A stretch of DNA of 58,852 nucleotides from an uncultured Verrucomicrobia subdivision 3 bacterium (GCA_903827955.1 CAIKKJ010000168.1:1-58852), one strand, 5' to 3'. Shown: positions 17,433-26,370, counted from the stretch's first letter. Translations and numbers: made by a program. The notes: generated by a model from the sequence alone, not told the origin.

Positions 17433-18386
17433 TTACGCGCCGAAAATTTTGCGGCCGAGCCATGCGCGGATTTTGGTGAACGGCTGTTTGATTTTATAGC
17501 CGCACCAGTAAAACGCATACCAACCCGCGCCCAGTTCTTGCCGCATTTTTTTTACTTCACCCGAGGCTTCGCCGCGTTGGCGGTAGATTTGCACGAATAA
17601 AAATTCCCGTCGCCCGGAATTAAACCACCAGCTTGCCAGCGCATTGCCCGTGAGCCACACCGGGCCGGTCGTGGTGAAAATTTGCCCACCGTGCAGCGCC
17701 TGCTGATATTTCTTTACAAGCTGCCAACGGCTTTGAAAGAAGGAATCATCATATTTCCCAAGGCTTTTGTGCAGCAGATGAATATTCACCGCGTAGGCCG
17801 TGCGGCCGAGAATCTTGGCGATACGGCACAAATCTGTGCCGTAAAAATGGAAGCCGGACAGGTCGTGCGACAGCGCAAGATTGGCCGCGCGTTTGACGAC
17901 GATGAAATTTTCATCGAGCGAATCCACGCGCGTCGGAAATGTGCCGATGGTTTCTGTGCCGGACGGATGCGAGATCTTGATGGCGGTGACGGGCAGGCCA
18001 AAGCGTTGCGCGCAGCCGGCGTTGCCGAGCAAGGCCCACGCGGGATCAAGCGCGTCGAGTTCGCGGATGCGTTGCTCCAAAATTTCGCGGCGGTCGTAAT
18101 CCAGCAAAATGTCTTGATGACACAGCACGATGAATTCGCCGCGCGCGGCTTGCAAAAAAAGATTGTAGCCACGGTAGGCATCAAGTTGGTTGCCGCCGGT
18201 GTTGTCGCTGAAAAGATATTCGGTGTCGTCCGGGGAAAATCCAGCACGCACAAAACTGGCGGCCATTTCCGCGTATTCATCGGGCTGGGTGACGAGCGTG
18301 CAGACGGAAAATTTGAACGGCGCGGACACTGGTAAATTCACCGGCCGAGCGAAACTGGGAAAAGGAGATTGATCCGGGGCGGCCAT
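17433..18386 (-). CDS. Glycosyltransferase-like protein (GT2-related)
   Basis: 317 residues. KFSVCTLVTQPDEYAEMAASF opens a GT-A-like fold and VLCHQDILLDYDRRE contains the CHQD motif typical of a GT2-related group that handles short glycans; GFHFYGTDLCR follows. The C-terminal 60 residues are basic and hydrophobic and may lie on the membrane. It converges with the deacetylase gene six bases away and is preceded on its strand by another GT2 gene with three bases between. Sugar donor and acceptor unknown. Confidence 0.75.
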   Translation of the reverse strand: MAAPDQSPFPSFARPVNLPVSAPFKFSVCTLVTQPDEYAEMAASFVRAGFSPDDTEYLFSDNTGGNQLDAYRGYNLFLQAARGEFIVLCHQDILLDYDRREILEQRIRELDALDPAWALLGNAGCAQRFGLPVTAIKISHPSGTETIGTFPTRVDSLDENFIVVKRAANLALSHDLSGFHFYGTDLCRIAKILGRTAYAVNIHLLHKSLGKYDDSFFQSRWQLVKKYQQALHGGQIFTTTGPVWLTGNALASWWFNSGRREFLFVQIYRQRGEASGEVKKMRQELGAGWYAFYWCGYKIKQPFTKIRAWLGRKIFGA

Positions 18387-18389
18387 ACG

Positions 18390-19397
18390 TCAGTCGGCGT
18401 TTTTTTCATTTTTATTAACAATGACCGGCAGCGGCAGCAGCGGGTGCAGCCAGGCGTAAAGCGCGACAATCCGCCGACGCAGGCTGCGGCTTAATTTTTC
18501 GCCGAGCAGCCGCTGGACAAATCGCGTTGCGTGGCCGGGCGGCTGGTGCGGAAAAACATTTTGCCCGGTGGCGAGCGCGAGCTCGTGGCGCGGCATGCCG
18601 AACAGCCGTTCGCCTTCCGCCAGCGGTGCGAGGTTGAAAAACTTTTTTGAAAAATAAACTGCCAGTTCGCGTTGAAACTGGCGGCTGGTTTGATTCATTG
18701 AACCGGTGTGGACGCGATAATCGCTCAGCACTTGTGGAATCATTTTTCCCGTCAGGCCGGCTTGCGCGAGCTTCAGGCACAGGTCGTAGTCTTGCCAGCC
18801 AGGCAGTTCCGGCGAGTAGCCGCCGACGCGCAGAAGTGTGTCTTTGCGGAACATCGCCATCGCGTCAATGTAAGGTTGCGCGGCCAGCGCCGGCACGTTC
18901 CACTCGCGGTCGGACATCGTGCCGAGGCTGCGGCGCGTGGCGTGGTCGAAGCGGTTGATGTGGCTGTAAACCATCGCGCTGTCGGAAATTTCCAGCACAT
19001 GGCGATGTGACGCGAGACAGTCGGGGCGGATGGTGTTGTCGGCGTCCAGAATGAAAACCAACGGCGCACGGGCAAGCTGCAAGCCGAGGTTGCGCGTGTT
19101 GGCCACGCCGGTGTTGGATTTTTTTTTGACGAGGCAGACGGGCAACGTTGTCGACGCTAAAAATTTATCCGCCAACTGCGCCGAGTTGTCGGTGGAGGCG
19201 TCGTCCACGATGATGATTTCAAAGCCGCCGGGTAAATTTTCCGTTTTCGTTGCCGCCACGCTGGCCAGACATTCCTCGATGTAGGCGGCGTAATTGAACA
19301 GCGAAACCACCACGCACACGGTTGGCGCGGCGCACGCCGACCACGCCGCGTTGGCGGCCAGTTCAAAATCACCGGCAATTGGCGGCGGACGGTTCAT
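18390..19397 (-). CDS. Glycosyltransferase family 2 protein
   Basis: 335 residues. Classic GT2 domain: CVVVSLFNYAAYIEECLASV, IIVDDASTDNSAQLADKF, NTRNLGLQLARAPLVFILDAD with a DxD motif, then GGYSPELPGWQDYDLCLKL with the ED-like catalytic segment. The C-terminal part is basic. It is probably co-transcribed with the downstream glycosyltransferase (17433) and the small zinc-ribbon protein upstream (19408), ten bases away. Confidence 0.9.
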   Translation of the reverse strand: MNRPPPIAGDFELAANAAWSACAAPTVCVVVSLFNYAAYIEECLASVAATKTENLPGGFEIIIVDDASTDNSAQLADKFLASTTLPVCLVKKKSNTGVANTRNLGLQLARAPLVFILDADNTIRPDCLASHRHVLEISDSAMVYSHINRFDHATRRSLGTMSDREWNVPALAAQPYIDAMAMFRKDTLLRVGGYSPELPGWQDYDLCLKLAQAGLTGKMIPQVLSDYRVHTGSMNQTSRQFQRELAVYFSKKFFNLAPLAEGERLFGMPRHELALATGQNVFPHQPPGHATRFVQRLLGEKLSRSLRRRIVALYAWLHPLLPLPVIVNKNEKNAD

Positions 19398-19407
19398 CAG
19401 GTTTCAG

Positions 19408-19704
19408 CTAGTCGCCGAATAATTTTTTCAAGTTCGCCCGCGCGGCTTCTTCGCGGGAAAGTTTTACTTCTTTCGGCTCCCATTTACGGCGGATGAATTC
19501 AAAATATTCGCAGAAATTTCCCGCCGCCTTGTCGTGCACCAGCTCGGCGCGGCGTTCGCGGCATTGCTCGGCCACGCGCGGATCGTAGCTCTGGCAGTTC
19601 AGGCACGTGCGCAAATCGGCGCGGCATTTCATGCAGACCTCGCCGCGACCGGGATTGCCGGCAATCGTCCAGAGTTCGCCGCAGTGATGGCAATGACGCG
19701 TCAT
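19408..19704 (-). CDS. Small cysteine-rich protein (zinc-ribbon-like)
   Basis: 98 residues from the ATG at 19704 (MTRHCHHCGELW). Three CxxC pairs (CHHC at 5-8, CMKC at 24-27, CLNC at 34-37) and two more cysteines at about 48 and 65 suggest that it binds zinc or iron. The ending EEAARANLKKLFGD is charged and helical. Similar short proteins of unknown role exist in this phylum. It is the first gene of the minus-strand glycosyltransferase run. No function can be assigned. Confidence 0.7.
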   Translation of the reverse strand: MTRHCHHCGELWTIAGNPGRGEVCMKCRADLRTCLNCQSYDPRVAEQCRERRAELVHDKAAGNFCEYFEFIRRKWEPKEVKLSREEAARANLKKLFGD

Positions 19705-19765
19705 GACGATTGCGATTTTGCACAAAGCGGTAGTTATTCAAAAGCAGATTCATTAAAGTGCGCGC

Positions 19766-20506
19766 ATGAATCCGTTCAGGAATGGCGACATTGGCGCGGT
19801 CTACATCGTCCACGCCCGGCGGTTCACCGACCGCGCGGCGCAAATGAAGCAGCAGTTGGACAGGCTGGAGATTCCATTTGAATTCATCGAGCCGTTTGAC
19901 GCCGAGGTGCTAGATGCGGACGCCTTGAAATTGTTCACCGATGAACGGATGAAAATGTCGCGCGGCCAAAAATCCTGCACGCTCAAACATCTGGAGGCGC
20001 TACGCAAAATCGCCGCCGCCGGCCACCGGCTCGCGCTGGTGTTCGAGGACGACGCTCTTTTGGATCCGCGCTTCATGGCGGAGATGGAAAAAATCGTGGC
20101 CGAGGCAAAAGCGTTTTCGCAGCTCCACGCCATTTACGTCGGCACCGGCGGAAATATGTATGTGCCGTGGCGGCAGCTCCGGCGTGATCGCCGGCTTTAC
20201 GAGGCAAACCAATCGCGCTGCACGGAAGCCTACTTGATTGGCGCACCGGCGGCGCGCGCGCGGCTGGCGTGGCTGGAACACAATCTCATTGACCGGCCGG
20301 TGGATCATCTGTTCATCGTGATTGACCAGCAGGCTGGTGTGCAAATGTATTGGAGTAATCCCGGCGTGGTGGAACAGGGCAGCATGAACGGCTTTTATTT
20401 CAGCACGCAGGACGGCGGCAATCGGTTCAAGTATTTGTGGCAGGTGAAATTAAGTTTTTACCTGCAGCGCTTCCGCCGGAAATACCTCTACCGGTTCTTC
20501 CAGTGA
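19766..20506 (+). CDS. Glycosyltransferase family 25 (LPS biosynthesis)
   Basis: 246 residues. GAVYIVHARRFTDRAAQMKQQL, KSCTLKHLEALRKIAAAG and LALVFEDDALLD are the standard motifs of glycosyltransferase family 25, which includes LPS galactosyltransferases. The C-terminus is basic. It is the last intact gene of the surface-glycan island. The 3' end overlaps an antisense open frame belonging to the MobA-like remnant. Confidence 0.88.
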   Translation: MNPFRNGDIGAVYIVHARRFTDRAAQMKQQLDRLEIPFEFIEPFDAEVLDADALKLFTDERMKMSRGQKSCTLKHLEALRKIAAAGHRLALVFEDDALLDPRFMAEMEKIVAEAKAFSQLHAIYVGTGGNMYVPWRQLRRDRRLYEANQSRCTEAYLIGAPAARARLAWLEHNLIDRPVDHLFIVIDQQAGVQMYWSNPGVVEQGSMNGFYFSTQDGGNRFKYLWQVKLSFYLQRFRRKYLYRFFQ

Positions 20507-20525
20507 GCAAAGCGCGCGAGCAAAA

Positions 20526-20791
20526 TTATTTCCACTCCCCAGCCAGCCGCCCGTAATCCGCCGCGTGTCCAAATCCAGCAACAGCCCTGCATCCGCTATG
20601 GAATATCGGGTGCGTGGAGCTTCCGCCCGTGACGATTTCAGCCCTGCAAATACGCGGCGCGGCAAGATCACCGGATGCTTTTCGCGCCCACTAAACTCCG
20701 GTTGGCAGATGGCGGCGGGCTGTTGCCCGGAAAAATCTAGCAGCGCGCGGAGCGTCGCCGGTTGCCAACCCGTCCATTCCGCCGCCGGCGT
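20526..20791 (-). pseudogene. C-terminal remnant of a MobA-like nucleotidyltransferase
   Basis: Reading the minus strand from 20791 gives PATLRALLDFSGQQPAAICQP, then GREKHPVILPRRVF and LLLDLDT, matching the C-terminal half of MobA/MocA-like nucleotidyltransferases. The expected DTPADY follows only after adding one base near 20559-20567; the shifted frame then reads DYGRLAGEWK and stops at 20526. A stop codon lies in front (20792-20794), and the N-terminal half with the GTP-binding loop is absent; cstA occupies that space. So this is a truncated and frameshifted relic. It fills the otherwise gene-free stretch between 20507 and 20851. Confidence 0.65.
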
Positions 20792-20851
20792 CTAGGCGCG
20801 AATTGAATTGCGAATTGTGCGGCGCGGCGTTTTCATTTGCGCCAGCATCGG

Positions 20852-23251
20852 ATGAAAAAAATCTTCGCCCCGCTTTTCTGGTTTGCGCTCGCGCTGCTTG
20901 GCGCCTTTGCCTACGCCACACTCGCCTTCAAGCGCGGCGAGCCGGTGAATTCCGCCTACCTGCTCATCGCCGCCGTCTGCACCTACGCCATCGGCTACCG
21001 GTTTTATTCGAAGTGGATTGCGCTCAAAGTGCTGATGCTCGACAACCGCCGCGCCACGCCCTGCGAAGTCCACGACGACGGCAAGGATTTTGTCCGCACG
21101 AATAAATTCATTTTGTTCGGCCATCACTTCGCGGCGATTGCTGGCCCCGGCCCGCTCGTCGGCCCCGTGCTCGCGGCGCAATTCGGCTATCTGCCCGGCG
21201 CGTTGTGGATTTTGATCGGGGTCGTGCTCGGCGGCGCCGTGCAGGATTTCGTGATTCTCTTCGCGTCCATGCGGCGCAACGGCAAATCGCTCGGCGAAAT
21301 GGTGAAGGAAGAATTGAATTCAACCGCCGGCGCCATTTCCGTTTTGGCGATTCTCGCCATCCTCACCATTCTCCTCGCCGTCCTCGCGCTCGTCGTTGTT
21401 CGCGCGCTGGCGGAAAGTCCGTGGGGCGTCTTCACGGTGGGCGCGACCATTCCCATCGCGCTGTTCATGGGCGGCTACATGCGGTTTCTGCGCACGGGAA
21501 AAGTGTTGGAGGCGACCGCGCTCGGCGTCACGCTGCTGTTGCTCGCCGTGTGGGGCGGCAAACTCGTCTATGAAAGTCCGCATTGGTCGCAGGTATTCGG
21601 GCTGAAGGATATTTCGCTCGCGTGGATCATCATCGGCTACGGCGTTATTTCCAGCAGCCTGCCCGTGTGGCTCATGCTCGCCCCGCGTGACTACTTGAGC
21701 ACGTTCATGAAGCTCGGCACGATCCTGCTGCTTGCGCTCGGAATTCTGTTCACGCTGCCGCACCTGCAAATGCCCGCGATCACGCAGTTCATTGACGGCT
21801 CCGGCCTCGTCGTCGCGGGGAAATTATTTCCCTTCTGCTTCATCACCATCGCGTGCGGCGCGATCTCCGGGTTTCACTCGCTCATCGCCAGCGGCACCAC
21901 GCCCAAGCTCATCACGCGGGAAAATTACGCGCGGCCCATCGGCTACGGCGCGATGTGCTTTGAATCCTTCGTCGCCATCATGGCGCTCATCGCCGCCTGC
22001 ACGCTGGATCCGGGCGTCTATTTTTCCATGAACGTCAAAGGCGATCCCGCCGCGACCGTGGCTAAAATCAATGCGCTCAATTTTCCTGTCACGGTGGACC
22101 AGATGACTTCCCTCGCGCACGACCTCGGCGAAAAAACATTGTTTGGCCGCACCGGCGGCGCCGCGACGCTGGCCGTCGGCATGGCGCACATTTTTTCCAA
22201 GGTCGTCAACGGCCGCTGGCTCGACCTCTGGTATCACTTCGCCGTGATGTTCGAGGCGCTGTTCATTTTGACGACGCTCGACGCCGGCACGCGCGTCGGC
22301 CGCTATCTGTTGCAGGGCGTGTTGGGCAAAGTGTGGAAGCCGCTCGGCGACTCAAAAAATATCCCCGCCACCGTCGTCGCCGCCGCGCTGATGGTCGGCA
22401 GCTGGGGCTATTTTCTGATTCAAGGTGTGCGCGATCCGCTTGGCGGTATCAATTCGCTCTGGCCGCTGTTTGGCATCGCCAACCAGATGCTTGCCGCGAT
22501 GGCTCTGTGTTTGGGAACGACGATTATTTTGAAGATGGCGATTGGAACGCCGGCCTCGAGCGTTCCGCGTCGCTCGCCGTGGCTGGCGCTGGTGACGCTC
22601 GTTCCGCTTATCTGGCTGCTCGCGGTGACATTCACGGCGGGCTTGGAGAAAATTTTTCATCCCGACCCGCGTATCGGATTCTTAGCGCAGGTGAAGGTTC
22701 TTGGGGAAAAATCTCTGGGGCTGGAAAATGATTTGAAGGATGCCTGCGCAGTCCAATTAAAAGCTTACGGAGCCTTGGGCGCTTACAAATTAAATGCCGG
22801 ACCAGCACCCGACAAGATTGCCGACCTTGAAGCCCAACATAAAACAGCACAACAAAATGTTGAGGTCGCAGGCAAAGCCCTTGCCGCCAACCGCACGCTC
22901 CGTTTCAACAATCTCCTCGATGCCGCTGTCGCCGGGACGTTTCTCGCGCTCGTCTCGGTGATTATCCTCTTGAGCGTCCGCGAATGGCTGCTGCTTTTAT
23001 CGCGACGCAAGCCAGCGGTGTTGCACGAGACGGCGCCAGTCTATCTGCCCGATTACGCGCTGAAAGAATCCGGCCCGAACTTGCGCAGCGCAGCAGGCGC
23101 GGCGGCTATCGCGTTCGGCCTTGCCAAGGAGTTGTCCGGCGAAACTCAGTTCGAGCGGGCGAAAGAAAACGCCTGCGAAACGCGCCACGACCAAAAAGTT
23201 TTCACGCAGGTCACGGAAGAAAAATTCAACGGCGTGCGGCGCTGCTGCTGA
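20852..23251 (+). CDS. cstA: CstA-family carbon starvation/peptide transporter
   Basis: 799 residues from the ATG at 20852 (MKKIFAPLFWFALALLG); a TTG five codons earlier is less likely. Many membrane helices and the family motifs FGHHFAAIAGPGPLVGPVLAAQFGYLP and GGAVQDF identify CstA, which imports peptides or pyruvate in other bacteria. A soluble insertion at about residues 615-680 (rich in A, K, E and Q, ending LAANRTLRFNN) lies between helices near the C-terminus, and a charged cytoplasmic tail ends in RRCC. It stands alone on its strand; an AT-rich hairpin follows. Confidence 0.92.
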   Translation: MKKIFAPLFWFALALLGAFAYATLAFKRGEPVNSAYLLIAAVCTYAIGYRFYSKWIALKVLMLDNRRATPCEVHDDGKDFVRTNKFILFGHHFAAIAGPGPLVGPVLAAQFGYLPGALWILIGVVLGGAVQDFVILFASMRRNGKSLGEMVKEELNSTAGAISVLAILAILTILLAVLALVVVRALAESPWGVFTVGATIPIALFMGGYMRFLRTGKVLEATALGVTLLLLAVWGGKLVYESPHWSQVFGLKDISLAWIIIGYGVISSSLPVWLMLAPRDYLSTFMKLGTILLLALGILFTLPHLQMPAITQFIDGSGLVVAGKLFPFCFITIACGAISGFHSLIASGTTPKLITRENYARPIGYGAMCFESFVAIMALIAACTLDPGVYFSMNVKGDPAATVAKINALNFPVTVDQMTSLAHDLGEKTLFGRTGGAATLAVGMAHIFSKVVNGRWLDLWYHFAVMFEALFILTTLDAGTRVGRYLLQGVLGKVWKPLGDSKNIPATVVAAALMVGSWGYFLIQGVRDPLGGINSLWPLFGIANQMLAAMALCLGTTIILKMAIGTPASSVPRRSPWLALVTLVPLIWLLAVTFTAGLEKIFHPDPRIGFLAQVKVLGEKSLGLENDLKDACAVQLKAYGALGAYKLNAGPAPDKIADLEAQHKTAQQNVEVAGKALAANRTLRFNNLLDAAVAGTFLALVSVIILLSVREWLLLLSRRKPAVLHETAPVYLPDYALKESGPNLRSAAGAAAIAFGLAKELSGETQFERAKENACETRHDQKVFTQVTEEKFNGVRRCC

Positions 23252-23265
23252 GGGGTTTTCATTTA

Positions 23266-23321
23266 TTAATTTTGAGTTTTTAGTTGGATTTTGGCTCCGA
23301 CAACTTAAAACTGAAAATTAA
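23266..23321. repeat. AT-rich hairpin, stutter-type repeat before nadD
   Basis: Arms 23266-23286 and 23301-23321 pair at 19 of 21 positions, with a 14-base loop. The right arm runs on into AGAATTAAAAACTG directly before the nadD ATG (23335). Its AACTT/GAAAA words resemble the repeats at 28444, 35061 and 40292. It might end cstA transcription or shape the nadD leader. Confidence 0.6.
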
Positions 23322-23334
23322 GAATTAAAAACTG

Positions 23335-23919
23335 ATGAAACTCGGCATCTATGGCGGTTCGTTCGATCCAGTGCATCTGGGCCATCTGCTCGTGGCACAG
23401 GCGGCGGTGGAAGAACTGGGCTTGGAAAAATTGTTTTTCATTCCCACTGCACAATCGCCGTTCAAGCCGGATGCCAAACCCGCGCCGGACGCCGTGCGGC
23501 TGCAACTGCTCCGTCTCGCGCTCGCGGGAAAATCGAATTGCGAAATTGACGACCAGGAAATTCGGCGCGGCGGCACGTCCTACACGATTGACACGTTGCG
23601 CGATTACGCAAAACGCTTTCCCGGCGCAGAACTGTTTTACCTCATCGGTGCGGATAACGCGGCGAAGCTGAATGAATGGCGCAAGGCTAATGAACTGGCG
23701 GCGCTGGCGGAATTCGTGGTCGTGCCGCGGCCGGGCGCCACCGGAAATTCTTCGGCACTAAATTTTCCCGCGCCCTTTCGCGGCCGGGCTTTGAAGGGAT
23801 TTCCCTTTGGTGTTTCCTCTTCACAAATCCGCGCGCGGGTGGAAAAAAAATTGCCGGTAGAAAATCTGGTTCCGCCGGCTGTGGCCGAGGCCATTTGCGC
23901 GGCGAAGCTTTACATTTAA
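23335..23919 (+). CDS. nadD: Nicotinate-nucleotide adenylyltransferase
   Basis: 194 residues. The nucleotidyltransferase loop GGSFDPVHLGHLLVA, the SYTIDTLRDY motif, LIGADNAAKLNEW and SSSQIRARV (matching the ISSTxIR motif) are those of NadD, which makes deamido-NAD from nicotinate mononucleotide and ATP. Gene order nadD-rsfS is conserved widely in bacteria and holds here, with rsfS starting 52 bases later. No Shine-Dalgarno sequence is seen; the start is preceded by the AT-rich repeat. Confidence 0.95.
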   Translation: MKLGIYGGSFDPVHLGHLLVAQAAVEELGLEKLFFIPTAQSPFKPDAKPAPDAVRLQLLRLALAGKSNCEIDDQEIRRGGTSYTIDTLRDYAKRFPGAELFYLIGADNAAKLNEWRKANELAALAEFVVVPRPGATGNSSALNFPAPFRGRALKGFPFGVSSSQIRARVEKKLPVENLVPPAVAEAICAAKLYI

Positions 23920-23971
23920 AATTTATCCATGTCCAACTGTGCCTGTTTGTGGTTAAATCCTCGGCGTCATT

Positions 23972-24349
23972 ATGGATTCTAAAAAACTGGCGCTGCTGTG
24001 CCGCGAATTTGCGGACAATAAAAAGGCGGAAAACCTGGCGGTGCTTGATGTGCGCAAGCTGTCGAGCGTGACGGATTATTTCGTCATCGCCTCCGGCACA
24101 AGCCAGCCGCATCTGCGCGCCATCGTGGGCGAAATTGTTGACCGGCTGCGCGACGAACATGACTTGCAGCCGGCGCGCAAGGACGGCATGGGCTCGACGT
24201 CGTGGGTGGTGCTGGATTATTTTGATGTGATCATCCATGTCATGCACGCCGAGGCGCGGAAGCATTACGATCTCGAAGGGCTTTGGAATGATGCGAAGTC
24301 GGTCAATCCGCCGAAGCCGCGCAAGAAAAAAACTCCGGCGGAAAAATAA
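23972..24349 (+). CDS. rsfS: Ribosome silencing factor RsfS
   Basis: 125 residues. The family core is complete: LDVRKLSSVTDYFVIASGTSQ, HLRAIVGEI and SSWVVLDYFDVIIHVM-like STSWVVLDYFDVIIHVM, with YDLEGLWNDA near the end. RsfS binds ribosomal protein L14 and blocks subunit joining when nutrients run low. The tail is lysine and proline rich (PKPRKKKTPAEK). Its stop codon lies within a terminator hairpin. Confidence 0.95.
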   Translation: MDSKKLALLCREFADNKKAENLAVLDVRKLSSVTDYFVIASGTSQPHLRAIVGEIVDRLRDEHDLQPARKDGMGSTSWVVLDYFDVIIHVMHAEARKHYDLEGLWNDAKSVNPPKPRKKKTPAEK

Positions 24350-24362
24350 TTCCACCGGAGTT
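24331..24362. terminator. Bidirectional hairpin terminator
   Basis: Arms AACTCCGGCGGAA (24331-24343) and TTCCACCGGAGTT (24350-24362) pair at 12 of 13 positions around the rsfS stop, between convergent rsfS and the Pur-family gene. An A-rich stretch before and a TTT after suit termination in both directions. Confidence 0.75.
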
Positions 24363-24376
24363 TGCAGATTGAATTT

Positions 24377-24706
24377 TCAGGCTTCCGGGTTCGGATGCTT
24401 TTCGGGAATCTCGTCCGATGCGCGGACCATTTCATCAATCACCCTCTTAAAATCGCTTAGGCCGGTTGAGGGAATAATGATGGTATCGCGGCGTCCGCCG
24501 ACATCTTCAGTGATGCGGAGAAATCGGCCGCGCGGATTTTCCTTGAGGGCGAAGACAAAGTTTTTCCGTTCCACTTGCAGCTCCGCGCTCTTGAGCGTGT
24601 CTTCCTGAATAGGTGGTCGAGGCTGCTGGGAATACTTGGATGCGCCGTAACCCTGACTCTGGTAGGGACGGCGACCGTATGGCGATGGACGTTCGTTTGA
24701 TATCAT
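24377..24706 (-). CDS. Pur-domain (DUF3276) nucleic-acid-binding protein
   Basis: 109 residues. After a disordered start rich in Y, R, P and Q comes ERKNFVFALKENPRGRFLRI and a GGRRDTIIIPSTGLSDF segment, the single PUR repeat of the DUF3276 family found in Bacteroidetes and spirochaetes (for example BpuR). Such proteins bind single-stranded DNA or RNA and can regulate transcription or translation. It lies about 100 bases downstream of the PhoH-PIN gene on the same strand, so the two RNA-related genes may be co-expressed. Confidence 0.85.
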   Translation of the reverse strand: MISNERPSPYGRRPYQSQGYGASKYSQQPRPPIQEDTLKSAELQVERKNFVFALKENPRGRFLRITEDVGGRRDTIIIPSTGLSDFKRVIDEMVRASDEIPEKHPNPEA

Positions 24707-24810
24707 AACCCTTCGGTTTCCTTATTCGGCTAACAATTCAGCGACTTGAATAAATTGTCAACCTACAAATCGCCGACCGAACGGACTATGACATATTCGT
24801 GCGGTGTCGT

Positions 24811-26115
24811 TCAAAGAATGTTTGCCGCTAGCTCGGCCAGTTCGGAGCGTTCGCCTTTTTGCAGTTCTATGTGCGCCGCAATGGGTTGGTCGCGGAAGCG
24901 GCTGATGATGTAGTTGAATCCGTTGGAGGACGAGTCAACATAGGGGTTGTCAATCTGGTAGGGATCGCCGGTGAAAATAATTTTCGTCCCGTGGCCGACG
25001 CGCGTGATAATCGTCTTGGCTTCGAGCGGCGTAAGGTTCTGCGCCTCGTCAATGATCATGAACTGGTTGGCGATACTGCGTCCGCGAATGTAGCTCAAGG
25101 CTTCGACAACAATCGTGCCGCTGCGCATCAAATCCGTGCTGCGTCGGTGATCCTGGCCCATGTTCAAATCGCTCAACATTTCGAGCGCGTCATGGATCGG
25201 TTGCATCCAGGGCGCGAGTTTTTCGTCGAGCGAACCGGGGAGAAAGCCGAGTTCCTTGCCCATTGAAATTGTCGGCCGGGCGACGACAAGCCGGCGAAAT
25301 TCGCGGTCGAGCACGGTGCGTTTCAAACCGGCGGCCATCGCCAAAAGTGTTTTTCCCGTGCCGGCCTTGCCCATGAGTGTGACGAGCTTGATGCGGTCGT
25401 CGAGCAGGGCGTCAAACGCATAGTGCTGCTCGCGGTTGCGCGGCTTGATGCCCCAGATGCTTTCGCGTGAATCCATGATGGGAATCAGTTTTTTCCCCGT
25501 GGCATCCACTTTGGTCAGCGCGGCCTTCTTGGGGTTCGCTTCATCGGCGAGCGTGCAATATTCGTTCGGAAAATAAGTTTTGCCGCCATTCAATTCCAGT
25601 TCGCCGTCCGCGCGGAACTTCGCAAGCTTTTCCGGGCTGGCGGGCATTTCCATCATGCCGGTGTAAAGGTCGGTGATAAATACCCGATCCGTCTCGTAAT
25701 CTTCCGCCGCCAGACCGAGCGCGTCAGCCTTGATGCGCAGGTTGATGTCCTTGCTGACCAGGATGGTTGAGTTCTTCGGCTGCGACTTTTGCGTGCTGGC
25801 GGCAAAGGACAGGATGCGGTTGTCCACCGAATCCTGGGTGAAGACGGTTTCGCCGTTGCCATTTTTATGAAAGCCGATTTTCAGCTTGCCGCCGTTCGGC
25901 AGCTTTACGCCTTCGCTCAAACTACCGTCGCCGCGAAAGCCATCGAGCATCCGCGAGACGGTGCGGGCGTTGCGACCCAGTTCGGTGGACTCGCGCTTGA
26001 AGCGGTCAATCTCTTCGATGACCTCGATGGGCACATAGACGTGGTTGTCCTCAAAATTGAGGAGCGAGTTGGGATCGTGGAGGAGGACGTTGGTATCAAG
26101 AATGTAGTTTTTCAC
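24811..26115 (-). CDS. PhoH family ATPase with N-terminal PIN domain
   Basis: 434 residues, matching the YlaK/PhoH2 type. Residues 1-140 form a PIN ribonuclease domain (YILDTNVLLHD, with VPIEVIEEIDRFK); the C-terminal half is a PhoH ATPase with Walker A MGKAGTGKTLLA, Walker B FMIIDEAQNLTPLE and sensor region FTGDPYQID. PIN-PhoH proteins act as ATP-driven RNA helicase-nucleases. It is divergent from rpmE, with about 255 bases between the starts. Confidence 0.92.
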   Translation of the reverse strand: MKNYILDTNVLLHDPNSLLNFEDNHVYVPIEVIEEIDRFKRESTELGRNARTVSRMLDGFRGDGSLSEGVKLPNGGKLKIGFHKNGNGETVFTQDSVDNRILSFAASTQKSQPKNSTILVSKDINLRIKADALGLAAEDYETDRVFITDLYTGMMEMPASPEKLAKFRADGELELNGGKTYFPNEYCTLADEANPKKAALTKVDATGKKLIPIMDSRESIWGIKPRNREQHYAFDALLDDRIKLVTLMGKAGTGKTLLAMAAGLKRTVLDREFRRLVVARPTISMGKELGFLPGSLDEKLAPWMQPIHDALEMLSDLNMGQDHRRSTDLMRSGTIVVEALSYIRGRSIANQFMIIDEAQNLTPLEAKTIITRVGHGTKIIFTGDPYQIDNPYVDSSSNGFNYIISRFRDQPIAAHIELQKGERSELAELAANIL

Positions 26116-26325
26116 GGGTAAAAATTAGGGGCAGGAGATCTAACCGCAGAAGCGGCGGCAACTTCACATGGCAGTTGTGAAACATCGAAAATACTTCGGG
26201 CAACCGAAGGCATGGTTTTCCCGCGCGCCGCCAGAGTCAATGAAATTTATCGTGCCGCAGAAAATGTTTCCGGTTTGGCACAAAGCCCGTTTCGCCGGAT
26301 CAATTCGCTCGAGCCAAATTCCCGC

Positions 26326-26353
26326 TTGTCATCCGCCCCGTAAATGTTATTGT
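26326..26353 (+). promoter_or_regulatory. Candidate promoter of rpmE
   Basis: TTGTCA (26326-26331), 16-base spacer, TATTGT (26348-26353). A start near 26360 would leave a leader of about ten bases before the ATG at 26371, with no Shine-Dalgarno sequence. The rest of the 255-base region between phoH and rpmE holds nothing else I can name. Confidence 0.3.
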
Positions 26354-26370
26354 TCACGCCCTTTGATTTT

